Source: Owenia fusiformis (taxonomy: Eukaryota; Annelida; Polychaeta; Sabellida; Oweniidae). Taken from it: a stretch of DNA of 64,000 bases. The notes beneath the pieces are model-generated. The model was not told the origin of the DNA. It did not search any database and saw only the letters and a program-made list of their open reading frames with translations. Positions 1-12,200 of this stretch are shown here, one piece after another (positions within the stretch are counted from its first letter, which is position 1; each line of letters opens with the position of its first letter). The stretch covers positions 16,291,513 to 16,355,512 of the forward strand of contig CAIIXF020000004.1 in assembly GCA_903813345.2 (NCBI GenBank), read 5' to 3'. The translations under genes were made by a program, and so were the position numbers.

Positions 1-898
1 GTGGTTTCACGTCAAAAAGAAAATTATCTAGTTAAATATGAAAGGAATTTTACAATTTTCTTTTTGGAAATATTCAAGAAAGAAAGAGATAAAAAATTAA
101 ATGACTCTAACCAATATTTTTCAATTGTACATATTGCTACAGTATTTAGTCTGACCAACACCATTTACATAGAAAATGGTCAACTTGAGATTTCCTACAT
201 TGTCTAATTACAGGTGCCAAATTCAGCATTATTGAACTGCGACGAAGTGGCAAACGATGAAGGAAAAGATTTCTTCTTGGGGCAATCTAATGAAAACAAA
301 TCTCTTAAGGAGAGGACTGTTGATTAGGGTAGAAAAATACGACTTTGCGACCAGTCTGTGTATGACGTCAGAACTGTGCGTTCGGTAAAGCCAAACATGC
401 ATTAATGGCGCAAAATTCAACTTACTCCATGAAGCCCCAAACTTAAGCTTCATTTACTGTATTAAAAACACCTCTCTTATCCAAATAATAAATAGATTGG
501 AAGTTTAAAGAGGTAAAAAATGACATAGTACCAAAGAAATATATTGCATCAAAAGTTAGAGAAACAAAAAAGATATTGTGGTGTCAACCACACTATGGAT
601 GATTCTATAGAGAGGTTTGAACATCTCACGATGTAGGGTGCTTAATATGCCCCACCTTAAATGTAACGGAACATCCTTTAGAAAAACACGTGAAGAATGG
701 CTACATTAAAGATAATATCATTTATTGCAAGTTTGGTAAGCTAGCATGCATTTTTCTGTGTTTACATATGATATATATTGTGTGTATATATATAGAATAA
801 GGCGCAGCCAGGCTCTTGGAATAGGTGAGGCAAATCTTATAATATAGGGGAGGCTAATTTAACATGAAATAGGATATATTGCTGCTATTCACGGGGTC

Positions 899-1173
899 TA
901 TCCAGGCCCGCTGACATCTCGAGCAATAAGCTTATGTTAGAAGCAGGGCCTTGAGAGATATAATAAAATTGAAATATAAAATTTTGTATGAAACTAGTAA
1001 GTGCAACTCAAAACAACTTCATTTCATAGTACAATGGCTAATTCAATTCCAGGGCAACGACGTCCTTCAACTATAACTATATTTTATCATATCTCTCAAG
1101 GCCCCCCTTCTAACATGAGCTCATCGCTCACCATGTCAACGGGAACTTGCTCGTGATATACGGGGCCTGGATA
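899..1173. mobile_element. Foldback element near 1 kb
   Basis: TATCCAGGCCCG...CCTTGAGAGATATAATAAAAT on the left is mirrored by ATTTTATCATATCTCTCAAGG...CGGGGCCTGGATA on the right, with about 90-bp arms at moderate identity. Confidence 0.6.
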
Positions 1174-1565
1174 GTCACAGTGTACTATTGGACACATAGG
1201 TCCAGGTGAAAATTGGTCTGAATGTTATATTACTATTCTGTGAAATTTAGGTGAGGCAATTGCCTCGCCTGCCTCATGCCTGGATACACCCATGCATATT
1301 ATATTTGAATACATGTGATACAAAGGTAAACAAATAATTACTACTTTCATTCATAAAATTGCACATATTCATTGTAAGATTTCCAAAAACCGCTTATCAA
1401 TAAAGAAAAATAGTATTTTCATAAAACTTTTGATGTTGATTGCATTCTTTCTCTCAAAAATAGAGACTCTGGAATGTGGCATACTCTACAGCAGTGGTCA
1501 GTTTTAACAGTACAATATAACCATACAATGACCATACAATATAACCATACAATGATGCTATTGCA

Positions 1566-1707
1566 ACAGTAAAACCTGTTTAGTGTTCAAGGTGTTCACA
1601 GAGATGTGTTCTCATTTAGAAGTGTTCATTTTTAGTGAATAGAATATCCAAAGCATGGGACATAAATTATTCACATGTTAACATTCACGATCACAGGTTT
1701 TACTGTA
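1566..1707. mobile_element. MITE family with CAGTAAAACCTG ends, copy 1
   Basis: Left CAGTAAAACCTG, right CAGGTTTTACTGTA; interior 'GTGTTCA...' motifs. The same layout occurs at 14976-15165 and 37697-37894, and fragments with GTGTTCCACTTACAGAGGTG occur at 14740-14905, 28430-28545 and 29865-29925. Confidence 0.7.
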
Positions 1708-1859
1708 TTGGTTTACAGTACAATTTATAACAATACAATGAGAAGCTTTAAAACAGTACAATGATACTACCAATTTATTTGAATGTCACATATAAAAAAT
1801 AAAGTTCAACAATTAATATTGTTTTTATCAATTTTTTTTGCCTAGTCATTCAAAGGTTT

Positions 1860-2500
1860 ACAGAATACTTCATGTATATTGCAAAGTTAGATAAACATGT
1901 ATCCCTTTATCCATGTTTTTGGGCCTTGTACATGTAAGTGAGTCGTTTAGAAAACATCATGTATAATGCAAAGTTAGATAAACATGTATCCCTTTATCCA
2001 TGTTTTTGGGCCTTGTAAGTGAGTCGTTTAGAAAACACCATGTATAATGCAAAGTTAGATAAACATGTATCCCTTTATCCATGTTTTTGGGCCTTGTAAG
2101 TGAGTCGTTTAGAAAACACCATGTATAATGCAAAGTTAGATAAACATGTATCCCTTTATCCATGTTTTTGGGCCTTGTAAGTGAGTCGTTTAGAAAACAC
2201 CATGTATAATGCAAAGTTAGATAAACATGTATCCCTTTATCCATGTTTTTGGGCCTTGTAAGTGAGTCGTTTAGAAAACACCATGTATAATGCAAAGTTA
2301 GATAAACATGTATCCCTTTATCCATGTTTTTGGGCCTTGTACATGTGAGTCGTTTAGAAAACATCATGTATAATGCAAAGTTAGATAAACATGTATCTCT
2401 TTATCCATGTTTTTGGGCCTTGTAAGTGAGTCGTTTAGAAAACATCATGTATACAGTAATGCAAAGTTAGATAAACAGGTATCTTTTTATCCCTTTTAGA
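1860..2500. repeat. 81-bp minisatellite, about 8 copies
   Basis: GTATAATGCAAAGTTAGATA recurs at 1961, 2042, 2123, 2204, 2285 and 2368 (period 81, slightly disturbed at the ends). The period is 27 codons, so the minus-strand open frame across it is an artefact. It lies beyond the 3' end of the gelsolin-like gene. Confidence 0.92.
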
Positions 2501-3156
2501 TCTACTCACTGTATAATAAGCTGCCATTTTTGATATTCTACAACTTGAAATACATCTTGAACTGTGCTGAATATTTGAGTGTTCTGAATATGGTAAATCA
2601 ATGACAATAATTATAAGAACTGTGACATTAAATATTCCTTTAGTGGTATAGCCTGTGGTAGAAATAAGCTAACTAGAATTTCTGAAATAGTGTACACCGT
2701 GAACTGTGTAGATTCATGTTTTCTAAATATGGCAAATTTATGACATGCAATGGCACGAAGCTTATGATACTAACATTATTAAATTGTCCATAATGGCAAA
2801 TCATAATGGCAACAATAAATCTGTATACATATACTAAATAAAGTAATTACTAAATAGCTATTCATTGCACGAAGAAATGTGAATCTACTCGAAGGCAATC
2901 AATCTGGCGTTCGATTTAAGTGACAAGGGACAAATATGTCTATACCTTAGCCTTACATGCAGTTTTTATAAAAGTATAATTATATTTCAATATCCTTTTG
3001 AATATAATACTCTCTATATGTATATTACTAACAGAGTCAATTTACCCGAAAAATGACTAAGTAAATAAATCAGGTAAAATATCCCACAATGCATCATTTT
3101 ATAAACACAGGATGTATTTTAGTTCCCATGATGCATTGCAATGTTTCCAATGCTGC

Positions 3157-3258
3157 CTAAGCTGCAATCGCTGCCATGAATGCTTTGTTTTTTGGTGCTT
3201 TGTTCTCTGAAACAATGGCAATAGGGGCCCATGGGTACTCCTTAGCTTGGAGATATTT
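3157..3258 (-). CDS. Gelsolin-like gene, terminal exon
   Basis: The 102-bp exon follows acceptor TTTTTCCAG. It encodes [20 protein letters not shown] then [13 protein letters not shown] and the TAG stop. The 'A.KYL......P..I..V.E....K.F..A' layout is how three-domain gelsolins end. No clear AATAAA was seen on the minus strand below the stop. Confidence 0.88.
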   Translation of the reverse strand, partial: KYLQAKEYPWAPIAIVSENKAPKNKAFMAAIAA

Positions 3259-6200
3259 CTGGAAAAACAATCCCATATGTATGTTATATTGTAAACATAC
3301 AGTAAATGTCCATTGTTTTTTTCTTTATTGTTTTTTTCAACACATATTTTCCAACATTCTAGATCATGTAAGTATCATCTGAATGCACACACATTGATAT
3401 GATGAGTCATGGCATGTACATGTGCTTTGTCCTAATGAATTTCAACCAATCAGTGATCATATATATACACCAATGAAAAAGAATACTTGGAAAAAGGCCA
3501 TGCTTTTTCTTCACTTACTTTATATATAAAAGTTAATAATTATATGCTAAAAATGTATTTCAACCAATCCGTGATTATACACTAAATGTTCAAAAGCGTG
3601 ATATATATGAAAAGATGGCCATAGTAGGACAGGGGCTTTTCGCTTCCACTGATTTTTTATGTTAAAGCTATTAAATACATTCTTACATGAGCATATGACA
3701 TGCTGTTCTTTCTTTCATCAATGGAGGCTCCATTTCCAATCCACACAAACACCCCAGTCTCACTATCTCCACTGTCCAATAGGAACACATCCTGAAAGGT
3801 CAAAGATCAAGCATTACCCAATATGATGACCTCTTTGAAGGTCAGTGTTCAAATGTTATCCAATAGAAACACATCCTGAAACATCAAAATCATCCAATAG
3901 GATCACATCCCTGAAGGTCAACATTCAAAACTATATCCAATAGTAAAACATCCTGGCAAACTAAAAGTTCAAACATCATCCAATAGGATCATATCCTTAA
4001 AGGTCAAAAGTTTAAATGCTGTCCAATTAGGAAAAACACATTTTGAAATAGCAAGGACTAAATTACAACCATTAATTTCAAAGAAAAATAAAAGCTGATT
4101 GCTGCTAAATATCTAGCTGTAAATATTCAAGGAATTTATGCTAAATAATTATAAATAATATTGAGTCTAATCAAGATCAGATATTACATCATAAACTGTC
4201 AAATGGAACACATGTCAAGTTGTTTAGAATATATTACGCTTAAATGGAAATTTACTTTACACTGAAATTTACCTCTGAATCAAAGTCTTCCATGGTGACA
4301 TCACCAGTTTTCCTCTCGGTGAACTCTAGGTTTTCGGTCCTGTCAGACAATCTAAAATATAGTGAACAAGTTCTAGATATGCATGTTGTATTATTATCCA
4401 ACATTTGTACGCCTGGCAGCAAGACTCTGTTAGTATTAGTACCCCCCCACTCTGTTCTCATCTGTGGGTAGTGTTTATGGGGAAGAAATGGGTTGAGAAT
4501 GGGGAAGAAATGGGTTGAGAATGTGGGAGAAATGGGTTGAGAATGGGGAAGAAATGGGTTGAGAATGTGGGATAACAAGGTGTGAGATACACACAGAGTC
4601 TTGCATAATGGCATAAGTACATTTTGCAATCTAGTTTTGACAATCGAGTATATCCTGTAATAGTGTTTGGTAAATTCTGATTCAAATTCTCAAAATTGGT
4701 GAACACATCCCTATTTTACGAATAAATGTATCCTGTATGTACATTGTTAGTTTGTAAGTCATATAAAGAATTGAAATACAATGCTGTCAATAGCCTGAAT
4801 AAGTTTTGAAAAATTCTAAATTCAGTACAATTCTATGTGAATAGTACAATATTAATAAAATGTACAATATAGCTTTACCCCCCACCCCCTCAAAATAAGA
4901 CTGAATTTAACAATAGTGAAAAGTTAAATCTATTTCTTACAGTTCTCATCCATTCTCAGTTGACACATAAAAACAGACACAATTGATCAAATTTTGAGCA
5001 TAAATACAATCAGCCTAATTTGCTGAAAATGCTGAACATGCAAATTACTTATTCAAACCTTAAGTAAATTACAAGCAAATGCATTTAGAGGTGTATTGTA
5101 TTGTTAAACGTAGTGTTTAAGTGCAATATTGCAATATAAAGTGCAAATTTGAATCAAAACTGTAAGCAAAATCATTTGCACAAAATTGTGACATCGATAA
5201 ATTAATACATGCAAAAGAGGATTAATTACAAAACCTAATAATAACCCTACCAGAGATTTATTGATTTGAAGTGCTTCATCATTTTATATTACTAAATAGT
5301 AGTTACTTTAGTTACATAGGGTAGCTAGGTAGCCATAAAAATAGAACCATTAAATAGAAGAGCTTGAAAATGCTTTTTATTTGAAGCTTCTAGCGCAATT
5401 TTGAAGGAAATTGCATTTTGTAAAATTCAAAACAAATCATCAAAAAATATTTTTGCCTTGCTCACGCCATGGTTGATCGCATCCCCCCTGGCTGAAAACC
5501 AAGAAGGATATTGATGATCACACCACTCCCCCTGATTGAAAGCTGGCTACACCCCTGGTGGGCTTTGTAGAGACGTGTTCATAGATATAGTATGTTACAT
5601 ATATCAACTAGAACTGATTACAGAATAGTAATTATAACACAAGCTTTCTACCCCTTGGTGAAAATGACAGAATGGTATGGGAATGTATTTCATACCTACT
5701 GAGGTTCTTGGTACATAACGAGCGGGAATATATACTGTATCTAGCCAAGGCCCGGGGCGGGATGGATACACCATCCCGGTCCCGCTCCTGAAATTTTTTT
5801 TCACAATTTTTTTGAATTTTTTTCAAATTTAAAAAAAAAAAATTCCCATTTTTTCCAGGTATGAAAAAATACATCTGTTATGTACGGTCGGTTTTGGACA
5901 CAGGGTTTATCCCTAGGGAAGTATGTGTATATCCCTTGAGATAAAACCTGTATCCAAAACCTCCCAGTACATAACCCTTATATATTGATATCTGAGGGTT
6001 TAGGCTAGGACCCGGGAGAGCAACCTCCAGCCCCAAGATCCAATATCCCCCATCCTCTAGGCTGTCATCTTGCGTTATCAAGTTTTGGACTTGTAGAACA
6101 TAGTGACTGAGAGTGGGAACTGATGATGCTAAGCTGTGTCAATTTGAAATATGTGACAGGTGAATTGATAGACACATTTCATATTGATAAAAAGATGTCA

Positions 6201-9200
6201 GTGTAATCTATCAGTTTAAAGATACAAACAAGCAACACTGCCATCTTTTAATCCAACAATAAGAAACTTTCTATCAGCTTGGTGTCTGGATTTAGAACAA
6301 AATGTGACGTGAAAAAGTGGAATTGTCATTATGCAGATGTTCTATACAAATTGGCTCTATATTCTAACATCACAATTCAGTGTCATTTCAGCCCTGAATA
6401 CATGTATTTGCCAATGAAATGAACACTGAAATGGCACCAACAGAACAGGTTAGTCTTGCTTCAAGACCTTGGACCAAACCTATCTACTTTACAACAGTAT
6501 ATTTGTTGCTAAAGTAGGAAGGGGTGGAGGTCCAGGATTTTGAAGCAAGACTATGATAGGTGAACTGATTGCATATAGCAAGTGTTTTATACACACGCCA
6601 AACAAGACCTACTCATATAGAGCTCTCTCTCCAGGTTCAGCCGTCTCTGACTCTTCAGCTTCATCTGTGTCATCGCCAACGAGGCTGGAGAAATCACTTG
6701 GCTACAGAACCAGAAACATATGTGTCACTCTAAGGCCAAAGTAATTAGCTCACTTGGTGCTGTTTTTTGTTTGTTTAACACAACACAAATTAAACAGGCC
6801 AGGGTAAATTGAAATTTGGTTTTTGGTACATGATACTTGTTTTTTTAAGTTTAGCAGAGCTAAATTTTGTAAAATTATTGTTCAAATACATATAACATTT
6901 TTGAATGTGATAAATCAGGTCTTTTTCTTTACAAAGTTATGAACAAAACCAATGTTATGCTCTTTTGTAAGCCTCTAACAGTTCAATGTATATAATAATG
7001 CACATTTAATTTAAATAGAAATAATAAAAAACAAATATGAATGTACAATATAACCAAAATCAAACAATTAAAAGTGTAATTTTTAGTCAAAACATAATGA
7101 TCACCAGCTCAAATCTGAAAATAATTACATAGCATGCAAGTCCCCTAAAAGAAGAATGGACGTTTTTATTGGTTTTCAAAAAGGGCAGGGAATTCCCATA
7201 ATCCAACAACTGAACATTACATTGCGGGACTACCTTACTACTTATTGGTTGGGTGTGCTTCTTATTGTACTTACAGACACAAAATGTTTTTATTGCAACA
7301 TCACAAAATATATCCAGGAACTAAAAAAGGGAAGGGGACAGTTAACCCTTCCCATCCCAATTCAGAAAATAATGATCTGGGATTGAGAGGGTTAATGTGC
7401 AAGCAAGCTAAAGCAGATTGACAAATTACAAAATGCCAAAAAATGTTATCAAAATTATTCCGAATAACAAGCAATTAATGCTTTCACAATAATTCCAAAC
7501 TAAAAAAAAAAAAAAAATTAAAACAAATACCAACGATTATGAAATCCTTTATTTGTGATTTGTCAATTAGCTTACAATCTAAAAACTTAACAACTTTTGC
7601 AAAAAACAAGCGGAATTCTACATACTGCATTAAAACTTTTTCAGTGCTGCCATCTACGACATCTTCACCCTCGGCCTCATCATCACCAAGTTTCTCAGTG
7701 AGCTGAGCTTCCTAAAACGCCATCTATATGAATGAATGTTTGTGCAAAAAAGATCCATGGACTTCGGTGTTTAGAAGAAATAGCAAAAAAATATAAAAAC
7801 GTTACAGAATATAATATCACCATTACAAATGTATATCATTTTGGGGATTTTATCATTTCTGACAAACAGATCAGATTAAACTTAAATGGTTTATCTAATT
7901 TTTTATCAATTTTGCTTAAGGGATATAACAATATGCATTCAAAATATTCTAAAATTGTGCATGTTTTTACTATTTCATTGTGATCTGAACCATGTACATG
8001 CATTAATGTATGCCCTAGCTAATGAAATCTATGATCCGATGCTAAAACTCAACATTGACATATTTGGCAAATCTCATTCACAGCTTCGTCCTGGTCAAAG
8101 TCCTTCAGATCCTTGCCTAACAAATGATCAATTTTTAGACTTATATATATATTCCCTTTTAATATTTTTGGGTTGCAGGTTGGATGCATTAATTGAAGCT
8201 TTTATGATTATGCAGATATATATTCTGAACTTGTGGTCAAATTAATATATCAAACATCTAAATCAAAAGCAACACTATAAAAACATAAAACTATAGATTA
8301 TATATGGAAATACTACATAACTAAAATACATATTGAAACAAAATACATTGTAAGTATACTGTATATTTAACACAAGGCATTAACATGACAAAATGTCACC
8401 ACCTAGTTGCTCACGATATAATGTGTTCAATCTTAAGTCAGATTTGAATTTCTGAGATCTTGTAAATGATTTTGAAAAAAATAAATTGGTCAATTGATAA
8501 AAGACTTCCTTGATCCTGAGAAGGTCATTGAAGGCGAAATCTCAAATCTAAAATCAGATTTGAACTTCTGAGAACAATTTGAAGCAAGGTGTAAAAAGAA
8601 CTTTTTGAGATTTGAACTTCTGATAACTTGTATATGATTTTGAAAAAATGGTCAATTTCAAGCAAGTCGAAAAAAGACCTTTTTGACCTTTAAAAGGTCA
8701 AATCTTAAATATAAAGTCAGATTTGAACTTCTGAAAACATGAAGATGATTTTGAAAAAATTGAAGTCTGTCTACAGTATTTGTTACGTTATTGGAAGAAT
8801 TTGTTACAGACGCCAATTGCCAACCACCAACCACTGACCAGCGGAAAAAAAAACGGAGACCATAACAATATGTCACCACTTTTTGGAGGTGACATAATCA
8901 TATTGAAAACTAATTTATTTTAGCTCTTGAAACTTGTTAAATTCTTTGAAGATTTTTTGAAAAAATTGAAGTTGAATTGTTTATGTAGTAATGTATCAAA
9001 GACTATAGAAATGGCATATACAAAATATTCAATAAAACACATTTTATCAGTAAAATATTTAGTGTATCATCAAAAATATTGGAGAAAATATGCGGATTCC
9101 TTTGAGGATGGCGGAAAAAATTGATATCAGCAAGGGAAAAAGTAAACAGGCATGCAGTTAACACTGAACTGCATATAAATGAAAATATCAGTAACTCAAT

Positions 9201-12200
9201 CAAATTCTACAGAAGAAAGGCTCAAAACTTGTGACGTTTTAAAATCAACAGTACAGTAGAAGAGTAGAATCAAAAAGGAATTTAGTAAATTGACCTTGAG
9301 AAGGTCATTGAAGGTCAAATCTCAGATTTGAACTTCCGATAACTTGTGGATGATTTTGAAAAAAAAATTGGTCAATTTTAAGCAAGATGACCTTTTTGGA
9401 CACTAATCTGTAAAGAAATGCCAAAAAATTATGCTCTTCAATCAACTTTTACAGAGAAAAGTGTGAAAACAATGTGACCACAACTAAAAGTGAAATTTAG
9501 CAGATGGACTAACCTCTTCATCTCCCTCATCCACTGTGGTAGCTTCAGCCTGGCCATTCCTCTCAGCCTTCAAGGTCTCTAAGAACTGAGCCGCCTGAAG
9601 ATAAAAAAAATTCAGATAAATCCCTCGCACTGTTTGGCTTGAAACCTGTAGACATGATTAATCGGGATGTCTGCCTGCCTGACCAACCACCCATCCAACT
9701 GACCACCCTCCGGGCAAACAGATCACAAAATAGCAACCAAGGATGCAAGGAGACAAAAAAATATCCCAGAATCCATAGATGAACCTTGCAGCAGCCTAGC
9801 AGTTAGTTATGCTATGTAGAGATACAGCTCATCTATGAATTCCACCTCTTGTACTAAATATAAACAAAAACTACTCTTATACCTACATGTAATCATAATC
9901 CACTTGGAGTCATAATATTGTAACATGTTCACAAATGTGTAGCTGAAAAAGGGATTTCAAACTTGCTACATGTATAGCCATTCCAATTAAAATATCAGTT
10001 TTTTAAAATTAATTTAATGATAACTTCATATCTGTCAGTTGCACTGCACTTTTTCGATACCTTGGTCAAACCAATTTTATTGTATGCCTCTGAGATATGG
10101 TACAGAAAGAAGCATGCAGAAGCCATTGAGGCAATACACTTATCACTTCTTAAATGTTTGCTTGGCGCTGCACCGGTCATTTAAGGGGATGCTAGGACAC
10201 TATCCTTTAAAAATTTGGTTTTTGATTAAATATTGGATCACGATGAAAGCTTATGATTGGATGCATGTAATGTAACCATGGGAGCTTTAGAAAAGAGCTT
10301 TAGAATGATTTTTATTTGAAACTTCTAGCTCAATTTTGAAGGAAGTTACATCAATTTTTGTAAAATTCAAAATAAATCTTATTTTTTGGCTCACCCCTTG
10401 ACTGAAAACCTGTGGGTTCTCTTGGATCACTAAATGCAACCTATAACCACCATGGTATCTCAAGACTGAGAAGAAATGAGATTTCATGATGGTTAATCAT
10501 GATGGTGTACCAATGTAAAACCTCCTCATTATTTCCTAGATCCTCCCTAGAGAGGTTCATTCATAGTTCAATGTAAGAGTGTAAATAAATGGATACAGAG
10601 ACAAAACAAGAAAGATTTTCTGCTACAGCTTTAAATTGCCTTACAAGATATCAATTCAAACACATATGCAGAATGATGGTGAACCAGTGGTGAACACCTT
10701 TCCTTAAAATAACAGGCCAGTTAATGATAATATTTGCAAGGGTCTTATATTGATTAGTGGTCTATGCTAACACTATCCACATTCTAGACATTCAATTCAC
10801 ACATATGCTCTTGGACTATATGGAAATACTGCTAGTAAGTACTGTGAGTACATTACATATACCTTCATTTGTACACATCTTTTTACAATGGGCAGTTCCA
10901 GTAACAGCGAGGTGGAACTCCTGGTTACAGCTGGAAAATAACATTTTGGGAAAAAATTGCTATACCTGCACATGTTATTTTCGGGTACAAAATTAAGTAT
11001 GAAGGCATGTGTGTATTTCCTTCCTTTTTTCAGGAAAGTATCATCACATTGTCTACTTTTAGTAAACCTGGAAACAGGTCAAAACTTCAAAAGAAAATTT
11101 GGAAAGATAGAAAGCGTGGAATATTAGAATATCCTGGAGTTCCCATTGAACTCTGACCAGATTTACTAAAAGAAGACAATGTAATGATACTTTCCTGAAA
11201 AAAGCAAGAAAATTAACACATGCCTTCATACTTTATTTTGTACCAGAAAATAACATGTGCAGGTATAGCAATTTTTTCCCAAAATGTTATTTTCCAGCTG
11301 AACCCTAAATGGTTCGAGAACTTTTTATTTGCATTAATTCACACCATCTTGGAAGTTAAACATTCTAATATTTGGACCTCCTCAAGGTCAAATTAAATTC
11401 TAATGGTTGGCTAAAGTTTCTCCTCTTGTTGATCTTAATGATCATAATGTATAATGTCATGTTAGAAAAGTCCACTTAACTTACTATCTTTCACAAAATC
11501 AGATCCTTACAAACTGAAGGTTGAAGGGTCTAAATTTTGTCAAAACAAAATAATTCAAATAAAAGTAGTTGTAAGCAATGGAAAATGAGCATTAGGGAGG
11601 AATCAAGAGTTAGTTTTAGGTAGGATTGTTTGAAAAAAAGACTATGTAACATGACATATAACTCCATAACATAATTATAACACCTTTTACTAGTGTAATA
11701 TGCACCAATTAGGTGTTACATGTACTCACAAACACTCAAATGTCAAGTTCATGAGTCCATGTTCAAGGCATTGTGTGTTATCAAAACCTGATTATACCAG
11801 CCAAATCAGATGTACATGACAGTAAGCACCAATTATTGAAGTTCAGGATATCATACTCTTTTCATTAGTGATTTAAAAGAGAATGTTATCTATACATTTA
11901 CCCTCAAATCATTGTGACATGGAACTTCTCTCAAAGTCCAGCAGCCATGCAATTTGACAACACACTGGGCATTCATTTAAACCTATACCTCTCTCCAAAA
12001 CGCAATATGTGAACATCATTTTTTTTCCATTTTCAAACGACCGAAGAAATGCTTAAATTTAGGTTTGACATAGATATAAATGTTTTTTTAGCGTAAAATC
12101 AAAGCATAACCATTAACTTAAAAAATAAAAATAGTCGGTGCCGGGATTCAGCCCGGACCTTCGAAGTGACAAGCGAGGACGCTGCCACTGAGCTACCCAG

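Noticed and set aside
1957-2367. 136-codon minus-strand repetitive frame
   Set aside because: Product of the 81-bp minisatellite (27 codons per unit).
5878-6081. Open frame near 6 kb
   Set aside because: No splice sites, no homology, inside an intron.
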